Positions 1-6,322 of a stretch of DNA of 7,251 nucleotides are shown here, one piece after another. Origin of the DNA: Rhodospirillales bacterium (GTDB taxonomy: Bacteria; Pseudomonadota; Alphaproteobacteria; Acetobacterales; Acetobacteraceae); the NCBI GenBank assembly GCA_015654825.1, contig JAATGE010000674.1, forward strand, positions 1 through 7,251, written 5' to 3'. The position numbers and the translations under genes are program-made. Below the pieces are notes generated by a model. It had not been told where the DNA came from. It searched no databases and saw only the letters and a program-made list of their open reading frames with translations. Positions within the stretch are counted from its first letter, which is position 1. Every line of letters begins with the position of its first letter.

Positions 1-123
1 AAATCCATGACATTTACAGGCTTCGCCCAAAAGCCAAGGAGAAGCCGCGCAGCGCTAATCGGGGTCTGGGGCCTACTGGCCCCAGCGGGTCCAGGGCAGA
101 GCCCTGGCCTTTGACAGGTCAAA
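1..123 (+). repeat. Partial copy of an intergenic two-hairpin repeat, cut by the window start
   Basis: This stretch is a diverged direct copy of 4755-4861. Both begin with aaatccat, and both share ggcttcgcc, an identical 18-mer (42-59 and 4794-4811) and another shared run from the ccccagcggg core into the next hairpin (80-97 and 4830-4847). Hairpin B is CTGGGGCC, loop TACT, GGCCCCAG (66-85). Hairpin A is CCAGGGC, loop AGA, GCCCTGG (91-107). A further small dyad, TTTGAC-AG-GTCAAA, lies at 110-123. The module sits beyond the 3' end of the minus-strand GGDEF-EAL gene. The left half, corresponding to the inverted arm at 4677-4708, would lie outside the window. No protein-coding gene is visible in 1-206. 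I infer a structural intergenic repeat; its function is unknown. Confidence 0.8.
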
Positions 124-147
124 ATTTAAGGCCGTTGGTATGAGACC

Positions 148-165
148 TTCTTTTTGAAAAAAGAA
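148..165. other. A/T-only style hairpin downstream of the GGDEF-EAL gene
   Basis: TTCTTTT (148-154) and AAAAGAA (159-165) form a 7-bp inverted repeat around a TGAA loop. It lies about 40 bp beyond the stop codon of the minus-strand GGDEF-EAL gene and stands out from its GC-rich surroundings. It lacks the GC stem followed by a U-tract of a classic intrinsic terminator. A role in transcription termination or transcript 3'-end protection is possible but not shown. Confidence 0.35.
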
Positions 166-206
166 ACAAAAACTTTGATAAATTGGCGCTCGTTTCCGCC
201 CCGGTT

Positions 207-2489
207 TTAATCGCCCGGCACCGTCTCCGACTTGCGAACCGCCCGGCCCGCCACGGCGCCGATGATTTCGGCCACTCGCCCGGCGGGCCGCGGCGGACTG
301 AAATAGTGGCCCTGCACTTCCGTGCAGCCCTCACGCCGCAGCCAGTCGAGCTGTTCCTCGGTCTCCACGCCTTCGACCAGCGTATCCAGGTCCAGGTGCC
401 GGCATAGCCCCAGCACGGCGCGGATGATGGTGCCACCGTCGCCGTTCAGGTCCGCCAGGAAGCTGCCGTCGATCTTTACCTTGTCGAACGGGAAACTGCG
501 CAGGTAACTCAGCGACGAGTAGCCGGTGCCGAAATCGTCCAGCGCCAGGCGCACGCCAAGCCCCTGCAGCCGACGCATGGTGCTGAGCACATCGCCCATG
601 TCGCGCATCACGACGCCTTCGGTAATCTCCAGTTCCAGCCGCGACGGTTCCAGGCGCGTCTCGCGCAACACGGCACCGACGATATCGACGATGTCGGAGC
701 GCTCGAACTGTACCGGCGACAGATTGACCGCGATGCGGGTCTGGCCCGGCCACCGCGACGCCTCGATGCAGGCCTGCCGCAGCACCCATTCGCCGATGCC
801 GGCGATCAAACCGGTTTCCTCGGCCACCGGAATGAACCGGCTCGGCATCACCATGCCGAGCGTCGGGTGGTGCCAGCGCAGCAGCGCCTCGAAGCCGGAG
901 ACGCGGCGCGGGTCGAGCTGCACCAGCGGCTGGAAATAGACCTCCAGTTCGCCGCGCTCGCGCGCCTCGCGCAAATCCACCTCCAGCGCGCGGCGGGTGC
1001 GGACGGTATTTTCCATTGCCGGATCGAACAGCTGGTACGCGCTGCCCCCCTCCGCCTTGACGAAATACAGCGCGATGTCGGCGCTGCGCAGCAGGTCGTT
1101 CAGATCCTCCCCGCCGTCCGGCGGCATGGCCACGCCTACGCTCGCCGATATACGCAAATGGTAGCCGTCCACCTCGTAGATTTCGGAAAGCTCGTTGACC
1201 ACGAAACGGGCGAGCGAGGTCGCGTCGCGGCGCTGCGTGCGGCCCAGCCGCACCACGGCGAATTCGTCGCCGCCGAGCCGCATCACCACGTCGTCGTCGC
1301 CGACGCAGCCGAGCAGCCGCATCGCGACCTGGCGCAGCAGTCCGTCGCCGATCGGGTGGCCGCGGGTGTCGTTGACCTGCTTGAATCCATCTAGGTCGAT
1401 CAGCAGCACCAGGGCGGTCTGGCCGAGCCGGCGCGCCTGGTCCATGCGCCGCACCATGATTTCAGCGAAATACCGACGGTTGCGCAGGCCGGTCAGCGGA
1501 TCCTGCAGCGCCTGCTCGCCGAGCCGCTGCCGCAGCAGGAAATTGGCCAGGATCAGGCGCGTGGCAACCAGCGCGCCGACCACCAGCGCCAGCATCACCG
1601 CCACCACGATCCGCCGCAACTGGTAGAAATCGGCCAGCGCCGCCTGGGTGTCGACGGCGCGGCTGACGATGATCGGCACCCCTGTCGGGGCGCGGAAACC
1701 CACCAGCCGCTCCACGCCGCTGGCACGATCGACGAACTGCCCGCTGGTGCGCTGGTTGGCTGCCGCCAGCACCGGATCGTTTGGCGATACGCGCATGCTG
1801 AAGGCGGCCACAGGCTTGACCGAGCGCGCGATGATCGCGCCGCCCTGGCGCAGCTGCACGACGCTGACTTCGCGCGTCGTGGTGATCTCGCTGCTCAGCA
1901 TGGCCGACATCGCCAGCGGATCCAGCGCCACGACGGCGAAGCCCGCGACTTGGCCGTTGCGGTCCGCCAGCACGCGGCTGGCATAGACGATCCAGCGGTG
2001 CGTGGCCGTGTCGAGTTCGGCCGGCGAGATGAACAGTTCGGTGGTCTGCTGGAACAGCCGCGCGTCGACCGGTGGCCGGGTTCCGATCCAGCCGTCGCCG
2101 GCCGCGGTGCTCGACCAGTCCAGGCTGCCGTCCGGATGCAGAATGCTGACCTGCAAAATGCCCAGGCGGCCCTGCGGGGCAATGTCGTGCAGCTGCTGCT
2201 CGATCGTCAGCGCGGCCAGCTTATTGCCCGATTCGATCAGCCGCGCGCGCGTGCGGGCCAGGCTCTGCAGCGTCTCCGCCGCCTCGAACACGCGCAGCAG
2301 CGTCTGTTCCAGCGTGGCGGCACCGGCCTCGGCGCGCGCCAGTACCGCGTTACGCTCGGTGTATTCGGCCTGCCCGAGAGTAGTCAGCGTGCCGGCGACC
2401 AGCAGCAAACTCAATACGATCCAGCCACCGTAGGCGACTGCCTTGGATCTGTCGGTGCGGGCGAGCAGGGACTGCAGGTAGTCGATCAA
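207..2489 (-). CDS. Membrane-anchored GGDEF-EAL cyclic-di-GMP cyclase/phosphodiesterase with periplasmic sensor domain
   Basis: The 760-residue protein should make and/or degrade the second messenger c-di-GMP at the inner membrane. A hydrophobic helix at about 22-39 and another at about 293-316 bracket a roughly 250-residue periplasmic region. That region resembles the double-PDC/Cache sensors common in diguanylate cyclases (family knowledge, not searched). The GGDEF domain starts at DPLTGLRNRR (330-339), with LIDLDGFK (363-370), ND-GH-GD (373-382) and an intact GGDEF at 406-410. The usual RxxD inhibitory site five residues upstream reads GDDD (397-400). The EAL domain (about 500-745) keeps EALLRW (534-539), E557, N589, E621, the DDFGTGYSSL motif (651-660), K672, E706 and QGHYFSPP (726-733). 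Both domains therefore look catalytically competent. The start is TTG: an in-frame TAG lies three codons upstream, there is no Met before the first helix, and GGATAGG sits 5 nt before the TTG. The gene is divergent from the OPT transporter gene. Confidence 0.93.
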   Translation of the reverse strand: MIDYLQSLLARTDRSKAVAYGGWIVLSLLLVAGTLTTLGQAEYTERNAVLARAEAGAATLEQTLLRVFEAAETLQSLARTRARLIESGNKLAALTIEQQLHDIAPQGRLGILQVSILHPDGSLDWSSTAAGDGWIGTRPPVDARLFQQTTELFISPAELDTATHRWIVYASRVLADRNGQVAGFAVVALDPLAMSAMLSSEITTTREVSVVQLRQGGAIIARSVKPVAAFSMRVSPNDPVLAAANQRTSGQFVDRASGVERLVGFRAPTGVPIIVSRAVDTQAALADFYQLRRIVVAVMLALVVGALVATRLILANFLLRQRLGEQALQDPLTGLRNRRYFAEIMVRRMDQARRLGQTALVLLIDLDGFKQVNDTRGHPIGDGLLRQVAMRLLGCVGDDDVVMRLGGDEFAVVRLGRTQRRDATSLARFVVNELSEIYEVDGYHLRISASVGVAMPPDGGEDLNDLLRSADIALYFVKAEGGSAYQLFDPAMENTVRTRRALEVDLREARERGELEVYFQPLVQLDPRRVSGFEALLRWHHPTLGMVMPSRFIPVAEETGLIAGIGEWVLRQACIEASRWPGQTRIAVNLSPVQFERSDIVDIVGAVLRETRLEPSRLELEITEGVVMRDMGDVLSTMRRLQGLGVRLALDDFGTGYSSLSYLRSFPFDKVKIDGSFLADLNGDGGTIIRAVLGLCRHLDLDTLVEGVETEEQLDWLRREGCTEVQGHYFSPPRPAGRVAEIIGAVAGRAVRKSETVPGD

Positions 2490-2585
2490 GATTGCCTATC
2501 CAGCGCGCGGCCACCCCTGCGGGCCCGCAAGTTCGCATTTCGAGCCTGTGTAGCGCGGGGCGCGAAAAATTTCGACGCAATTCTT

Positions 2586-2602
2586 TAAATTGACCCAATT
2601 TA
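2586..2602. promoter_or_regulatory. Perfect 7-3-7 palindrome, candidate operator
   Basis: TAAATTG, spacer ACC, CAATTTA is a perfect inverted repeat. It lies between the divergent GGDEF-EAL and OPT genes, about 97 bp from the first start codon and 94 bp from the second. It overlaps a TTGACC -35-like hexamer. A dimeric regulator site is plausible, but I cannot name the regulator. Confidence 0.4.
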
Positions 2603-2680
2603 TTGACGGGTGTTGTTGGTCGCCCTGGTCAGACGCGGCGCCGCCGCGCCAAGGTGGTCTATCGCACTTCCACGCATGCC

Positions 2681-2684
2681 GGAG
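2681..2684 (+). promoter_or_regulatory. Ribosome binding site supporting the ATG start of the OPT gene
   Basis: GGAG ends 11 nt before the ATG at 2696. The spacing is slightly long. It supports this ATG over the upstream in-frame TTG at 2603, which would add 31 Arg-rich residues that do not resemble OPT N-termini. Confidence 0.5.
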
Positions 2685-2695
2685 CCGCACGATCG

Positions 2696-4672
2696 ATGGC
2701 CACACCGACACTCGCCGACCCATCCGACGCCGAACCCGAACTGACGCTACGCGGCCTTATCCTCGGCGCCGCCATTACCATCGTATTCACAGCGGCCAAT
2801 GTCTATCTCGGCCTAAAAGTCGGCCTGACGTTCGCAAGCGCAATCCCGGCGGCGGTGATTTCGATGGCGGCGCTACGCGTGCTGGGCAACAGCGGCTTGC
2901 TGGAAAACAACATCGTCAAGACGCAGGCGTCCGCCGCGGGCACCCTCTCCAGCGTGATCTTCGTGCTGCCCGGCCTGCTGATGGTCGGCTACTGGCACGG
3001 CTTCCCGTTCTGGCAGAGCGCCGCGGTGTGCGTCGCCGGCGGCGTACTCGGCGTGCTGTTCACGATCCCGCTGCGACGCGCCATGGTGGTCGGGTCCGAT
3101 CTGCCGTTTCCCGAAGGCGTCGCCGCCGCCGAAATCCTGCGCGTCGGCGTCGGCCACGTGCCGGCCGGCGAGCCGGGCGCCGTGGACATCGCCGCCGGCG
3201 GACTGATTGCCGCCGCGATGAATTTCGGCGCCAGCGGCCTTCACGTCCTCAGCGACGGGATCAGCGTTTGGCTGCCGGCGGGAAACTCGATTTTTCGCCT
3301 GTCGACCGGCTTCTCGCTGGCACTGCTTGGCGCGGGCTACCTGATCGGCCTCTATGCCGGCCTCGCGATGCTGCTCGGCGCGGTCATCAGCTGGGGCATC
3401 GCGGTCCCGGTCCTGACCTCCCTGCACCCGATGCCGGCGGGCGGCGACCTCGCGACCTACGCGACGCAGATCTGGGCGCAAAAAGTGCGCTTCATCGGCG
3501 CCGGGGTCATCGGCGTCGCGGCGATCTGGTCGCTGGCGGGCCTCGCCGGGCCAACCATCGAAGGCATGCGCTCGGCGCTGGCGGGCATGGAGCGCGGCGG
3601 CCGCGCGCCGAAACGCACCGAACAGGACATGAAACCGGCATGGATGCTGGGCCTGCTCGCATTCAGCCTGGTTGTCATCGCGGCGGCCTTCTTCGCCTTC
3701 GTCAGCGGCGCCGCGCCGCTCGCGAACTACGGCGTGGTGACGTTGGTGCTGACCGGCACGTTGTTTGCCGCCGTCTTCGGTTTTCTCGTCGCCGCGGCCT
3801 GCGGCTACATGGCGGGACTGGTCGGCTCCTCCAGCAGCCCGATTTCCGGCATCGGCATTCTGGCCACGATCGGCGGCAGCCTGCTGGTGCTGGCGATGTT
3901 CGGGGCGCGCCTCGATGACGAAACGGCGCGCGGCGCGGCCATCGCGTTCGTGCTGTTCGCGGTCTCGGTGGTGCTGGCAACCGCGACGATTTCCAACGAC
4001 AACCTGCAGGATCTGAAAACTGGATATCTCCTTGGCGCCACGCCGTGGCGGCAGCAGGTGGCGCTGGTGTTGGGATGCGTGGTCGGCGGCCTGGCAATCC
4101 CGCCGATCCTCGACCTGCTCTACACCGCCTACGGCTTTCCCGGCGCAATGCCGCGCGCCGGCATGGACCCGACCCAGGTGCTGGCGGCCCCGCAGGCCAC
4201 ACTGATGGCGAAGATCGCCACCGGCATCCTCGGCGGCACGCTCGAATGGACGTTTGTCGGCATCGGCGCGGCTCTCAGCGTTGCGATGATCCTGCTGGAC
4301 GCAGGGCTGAAACGGGCCGGCAGCCCGCACCGCCTGCCGGTGCTGGCCGTCGGCATCGGGCTCTACCTGCCGCCGACCGTCGGCGTCACGCTCGGGATCG
4401 GCGCGGTGCTGGGCTGGTGGGTCGAACGCGGCCTGCGCGGACGCCCGGACGCCGAACAGGCCGGGCGGCGCGGCGTGCTGATCGCCAGCGGCTTCATTGT
4501 CGGCGAAAGCCTCGTGGGCGTCGCGATGGCGGCGGTGATCGGCGCCACCGGCAACCAGGCGCCGCTGGCGCTGGCGGGCGTCGGGTTTGCGCCCACCGCG
4601 GACTGGATCACGCTGGCGCTGTTCGCGGCCGTCGCGGTCTGGATGGCGCGGCGGGTTTTGAGGCAAGGATGA
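2696..4672 (+). CDS. OPT-family oligopeptide/metal-chelate transporter
   Basis: The 658-residue, strongly hydrophobic protein has many membrane segments (roughly 14-16) and matches bacterial members of the oligopeptide transporter (OPT) superfamily, in its usual size range. OPT proteins are secondary inner-membrane carriers, and bacterial substrates are mostly unproven. Recognisable family segments, in order, are GLKVGLTFASAIPAA near residues 39-53, ENNIVKTQASAAG (70-82), LPFPEGVAAAEIL (136-148), GLVGSSSSPISGIGI (374-388), NDNLQDLKTGYLLGATP (434-450), LYLPPTVGVTLGIG (556-569) and ASGFIVGESLVG (597-608). The start at 2696 is chosen because it follows a GGAG site and begins just before the first conserved helix; an upstream TTG (2603) would give 689 residues. 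The gene is divergent from the GGDEF-EAL gene and convergent with the NUDIX gene, so it is probably monocistronic. No substrate-specific partner gene is nearby. Peptides or siderophore-like chelates are possible, but nothing in the sequence decides this. Confidence 0.93.
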   Translation: MATPTLADPSDAEPELTLRGLILGAAITIVFTAANVYLGLKVGLTFASAIPAAVISMAALRVLGNSGLLENNIVKTQASAAGTLSSVIFVLPGLLMVGYWHGFPFWQSAAVCVAGGVLGVLFTIPLRRAMVVGSDLPFPEGVAAAEILRVGVGHVPAGEPGAVDIAAGGLIAAAMNFGASGLHVLSDGISVWLPAGNSIFRLSTGFSLALLGAGYLIGLYAGLAMLLGAVISWGIAVPVLTSLHPMPAGGDLATYATQIWAQKVRFIGAGVIGVAAIWSLAGLAGPTIEGMRSALAGMERGGRAPKRTEQDMKPAWMLGLLAFSLVVIAAAFFAFVSGAAPLANYGVVTLVLTGTLFAAVFGFLVAAACGYMAGLVGSSSSPISGIGILATIGGSLLVLAMFGARLDDETARGAAIAFVLFAVSVVLATATISNDNLQDLKTGYLLGATPWRQQVALVLGCVVGGLAIPPILDLLYTAYGFPGAMPRAGMDPTQVLAAPQATLMAKIATGILGGTLEWTFVGIGAALSVAMILLDAGLKRAGSPHRLPVLAVGIGLYLPPTVGVTLGIGAVLGWWVERGLRGRPDAEQAGRRGVLIASGFIVGESLVGVAMAAVIGATGNQAPLALAGVGFAPTADWITLALFAAVAVWMARRVLRQG

Positions 4673-4724
4673 AAGTAAGGCCAGGGCTCTGCCCTGGACC
4701 CGCTGGGGCCTGAGGCCCGAGACC

Positions 4725-4740
4725 CCCGTTCACTGACGGG
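4725..4740. other. Small dyad inside the composite repeat
   Basis: CCCGT (4725-4729) and ACGGG (4736-4740) can pair around a 6-nt loop. An alternative pairing, CCGTT (4726-4730) with AACGG (4741-4745), is mutually exclusive with it. It links the left arm to the central stem. Confidence 0.4.
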
Positions 4741-4742
4741 AA

Positions 4743-4780
4743 CGGCGAAGCCTGAAATCCATATCGGAATGGCTTCGCCG
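4743..4780. other. Central 10-bp stem of the composite repeat
   Basis: CGGCGAAGCC (4743-4752) and GGCTTCGCCG (4771-4780) are a perfect 10-bp inverted repeat around an 18-nt loop containing aaatccat. The loop start and the right strand recur at 1-27 (aaatccat, then ggcttcgcc). This suggests the copy at the window start also had a left strand just outside the window. Confidence 0.7.
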
Positions 4781-4909
4781 GGGAGACGATGAAAAGCCGC
4801 GCAGCGCTAATTGGGGTCGGGGGACTTGTCCCCAGCGGGTCCAGGGCGGAGCCCTGGCCTTTCTGACCTTAACTTAGCGCTCATGGCGCGCCGACGCTGC
4901 GCGATCGGT

Positions 4910-5581
4910 TCAGCCTCGCAATCTTCGGGCTAGCTGCACCAGGATGGCGGCGGTGGCGCCCCAGATGTGGTAGGTCGGGTGCGGCCATACCCAGTAGTGG
5001 CGCAGGCGGCCACGATACTCTGCGCTGCGCCGCTCGGGAGCCTTCGGGTCCAGCAGGGTGCTGAGCGGCAACTCGAACGTCTCCGCCACTTCGGCCGGCG
5101 CGTTCAGCAGCGACGGGCGTTCCGCCAACAGCCCCAGCACCGGCGTCACCCGAAAACCGGTGCCGGTAATGTGGGTGCCCAGGCGGCCGAGCAACTCCAC
5201 CGCCGCGGAATCCAGGCCGATTTCCTCGGTCGCCTCACGCAACGCGGCGTGTTCCGGGCTCGTATCGGTGGGATCGATCCGGCCGCCGGGGAAACTCACC
5301 TGGCCGGCGTGGCGGCTCAGCGTTTCGCTGCGCTTGGTCAGCAGGATGCCCGGGGGCATCGCGGTAATGATCGGCACCAGCACCGCCGCCTCGATCAGCG
5401 CCGCACCGGAAAAATCCAGCTCATCCGCCCAGCCGCCGGCCTCGGCTATTTCGTCCGGCGCGGGGGCCGCCAGCCGCTTGCGCACCCACGCGGCGTCTGG
5501 CTCGGCAGACAGGCTCAGGGAGTTTCGGCCGGCAGGTCGCCGAGCGGGAAGAACGTGCCGGAACTCCACACACCAAGGCAT
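4910..5581 (-). CDS. NUDIX hydrolase, CoA pyrophosphatase-like (UPF0035/NudL type)
   Basis: The predicted soluble enzyme of up to 223 residues would hydrolyse the pyrophosphate bond of coenzyme A or acyl-CoA, giving 3',5'-ADP and 4'-phosphopantetheine products, as in characterised family members. The UPF0035-type lead-in LLTKRSETLSRHAGQVSFPGG (80-100) runs directly into the NUDIX box, with GG at 99-100 and REATEEIGL at 115-123 carrying the metal-binding Glu pair E119/E120. The C-terminus contains the family-like IWGATAAIL (207-215). The first Glu of the textbook NUDIX box is not in its usual place, which also holds for E. coli NudL as I remember it. The start is uncertain. The ATG at 5581 overlaps the DUF1285 gene by 67 bp and has no clear ribosome site; GTG at 5569 and 5485, or a CTG at 5518 that overlaps the DUF1285 TGA as CTGA, are alternatives. 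The gene is probably cotranscribed with DUF1285 and translationally coupled to it. Confidence 0.88.
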   Translation of the reverse strand: MPWCVEFRHVLPARRPAGRNSLSLSAEPDAAWVRKRLAAPAPDEIAEAGGWADELDFSGAALIEAAVLVPIITAMPPGILLTKRSETLSRHAGQVSFPGGRIDPTDTSPEHAALREATEEIGLDSAAVELLGRLGTHITGTGFRVTPVLGLLAERPSLLNAPAEVAETFELPLSTLLDPKAPERRSAEYRGRLRHYWVWPHPTYHIWGATAAILVQLARRLRG

Positions 5582-6102
5582 TTGCGCGTGCCGCAGCAGC
5601 CCGGCACCGCCAGCGCCACCAGCTCGTAATAGACCGATCGCGTGATGCGCGCTTCCAGCTTGGCGCCGCCTTCACCGTCGCGAATGTGAACGTAGGGCGT
5701 GGGCTCGCAGGTCATGGCGTTGTGTGCCACGCGCAGCGGATGCTCGGGGCCGACGGTCACGATCTGGTCAACGTTGGTGCGGAAGGTCAGGCATTGGTGG
5801 CGACCGCTGCCGCAGCGGGTCCAATCCAGCTCCACCGCGACCCAGGGCGTGTCCTCCACCTGGATGCGGCCGCGCTCGGCCGGTGTTTCCAGCCAATAGT
5901 CGCCCTGCGCGTCGCGCTTCACGACGCTGCTGAACAGGCAGACGAGCTCCTTCCGCAGGATCGGCGTGCCACGATAGAGCCAGGTGCCGTCACGCTTGAT
6001 CAGAAACGGCAGGTCGCCGCACTCCACGCGGGCACGGCACCCCGCGGCGGAAGACGGCACAGGGCTGCCGGCCTCCTCGTGGTGGCCGATCGCGCTGCAC
6101 AT
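5515..6102 (-). CDS. DUF1285 domain protein
   Basis: The 195-residue soluble protein of unknown function matches the DUF1285 family as I know it. The segments are DGTWLYRGTPILRKELVCLF (38-57), then YWLETPAERGRIQVEDTPWV (69-88), LEARITRSVYYELVALAV (149-166) and LGVWSSGTFFPLG (176-188). The start is placed at the ATG at 6102 because AAAGGG lies 7 nt upstream. An in-frame TTG at 6135 would add 11 residues without a comparable site. The protein has ten Cys (2, 22, 28, 55, 97, 104, 132, 169, 170, 175), including a Cys-Cys pair. That seems high for a cytosolic protein of this size, but there is no obvious CxxC metal motif. Its 3' end overlaps the NUDIX gene, suggesting one operon, and it is divergent from the MoxR-type gene. 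No enzymatic role can be assigned. Confidence 0.87.
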   Translation of the reverse strand: MCSAIGHHEEAGSPVPSSAAGCRARVECGDLPFLIKRDGTWLYRGTPILRKELVCLFSSVVKRDAQGDYWLETPAERGRIQVEDTPWVAVELDWTRCGSGRHQCLTFRTNVDQIVTVGPEHPLRVAHNAMTCEPTPYVHIRDGEGGAKLEARITRSVYYELVALAVPGCCGTRKCLGVWSSGTFFPLGDLPAETP

Positions 6103-6109
6103 TTCACGA

Positions 6110-6115
6110 CCCTTT
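6110..6115 (-). promoter_or_regulatory. Ribosome binding site fixing the DUF1285 start
   Basis: On the minus strand AAAGGG lies 7 nt before the ATG at 6102. This decides the start in favour of that ATG over the upstream TTG at 6135. Confidence 0.65.
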
Positions 6116-6316
6116 GTATGCAGGGTCTGGCTCAAGATTCACACTCCCGCCATGGCGGATTGTTGAAGGGTGTGGCGCATATAGGGTGTGTGCCCGCGCC
6201 GGTAAAAGCCCCCCGGACGAATGCCGCATTGCAGTAGGAACCTGGACGCCGTCCTGCTGTATGTAGAGACTGCAAGTCGTGCCTCGCCCGTCCCGCGGGC
6301 GGCGTGCGCCAGCCGA

Positions 6317-6322
6317 TAAGGA
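6317..6322 (+). promoter_or_regulatory. Ribosome binding site supporting the GTG start of the MoxR-type gene
   Basis: TAAGGA ends 8 nt before the GTG at 6331. This good match and spacing decide this start over the in-frame GTG codons at 6304 and 6343. Confidence 0.7.

Larger units (their letters stand above)
2490..2695. promoter_or_regulatory. Divergent intergenic region with operator-like dyads
   Basis: This 206-bp gap separates the start codons of two divergent genes, so it should hold both promoters. An AT-rich core (about 2563-2607) stands out from the GC-rich flanks. It contains the dyad CGAAA-AA-TTTCG (2563-2574) and the longer dyad at 2586-2602. TTGACC (2590-2595) and TTGACG (2603-2608) resemble -35 boxes on the plus strand, but I find no convincing -10 box at 16-18 bp from either. 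The promoter assignment is inference from position and base composition. The in-frame TTG at 2603 is not preferred as the OPT start. Confidence 0.45.
4677..4861. repeat. Composite, nearly palindromic intergenic repeat between convergent genes
   Basis: The left arm (4677-4708) and right arm (4830-4861) are inverted copies over 32 bp with one difference (T4690 opposite G4848, a G-U wobble in RNA). Each arm contains its own hairpin A: CCAGGGC-TCT-GCCCTGG at 4681-4697 and CCAGGGC-GGA-GCCCTGG at 4841-4857. Each is followed on the inner side by a hairpin B: GGGCC-TGA-GGCCC at 4706-4718 and GGGGA-CTTG-TCCCC at 4820-4833. A central stem lies at 4743-4780. The element fills the gap between the OPT stop (4672) and the NUDIX stop (4910), the expected place for a bidirectional terminator. 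No U-tract follows the stems, so classic intrinsic termination is not evident. The right half repeats in diverged form at 1-112. Confidence 0.85.

Noticed and set aside
1..206. Classic rho-independent terminator for the GGDEF-EAL gene
   Set aside because: Stable stems exist, but none is followed by a U-tract in the minus-strand transcript, so the label is not supported.
2603..2695. 31-residue N-terminal extension of the OPT transporter from a TTG start
   Set aside because: The extension is Arg-rich and unlike OPT N-termini. The ATG at 2696 has a nearby GGAG site, and the extension overlaps likely promoter DNA.
2873..4666. A 597-codon open frame on the minus strand opposite the OPT transporter
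   Set aside because: The translated product is charged, repetitive and rich in Arg, Asp, His and Gln, with no recognisable domain. The plus strand encodes a well-conserved transporter over the same bases.
4677..4861. Insertion sequence or MITE with terminal inverted repeats
   Set aside because: The arms are inverted, but no flanking target-site duplication is evident and no transposase is present. Internal hairpins and gene-end placement fit a structural intergenic repeat better. A MITE origin cannot be fully excluded.
4806..4883. 25-codon minus-strand reading frame (ATG at 4883) just after the NUDIX stop
   Set aside because: Most of it is the intergenic repeat read through in one frame. 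It has no recognisable product. I considered a disrupted start of the tRNA nucleotidyltransferase gene that I recall following this NUDIX gene in some relatives, but nothing in the translation supports it.
6103..6135. 11-residue N-terminal extension of DUF1285 from a TTG start
   Set aside because: There is no good ribosome site before the TTG, whereas the ATG at 6102 has AAAGGG at 7-nt spacing.
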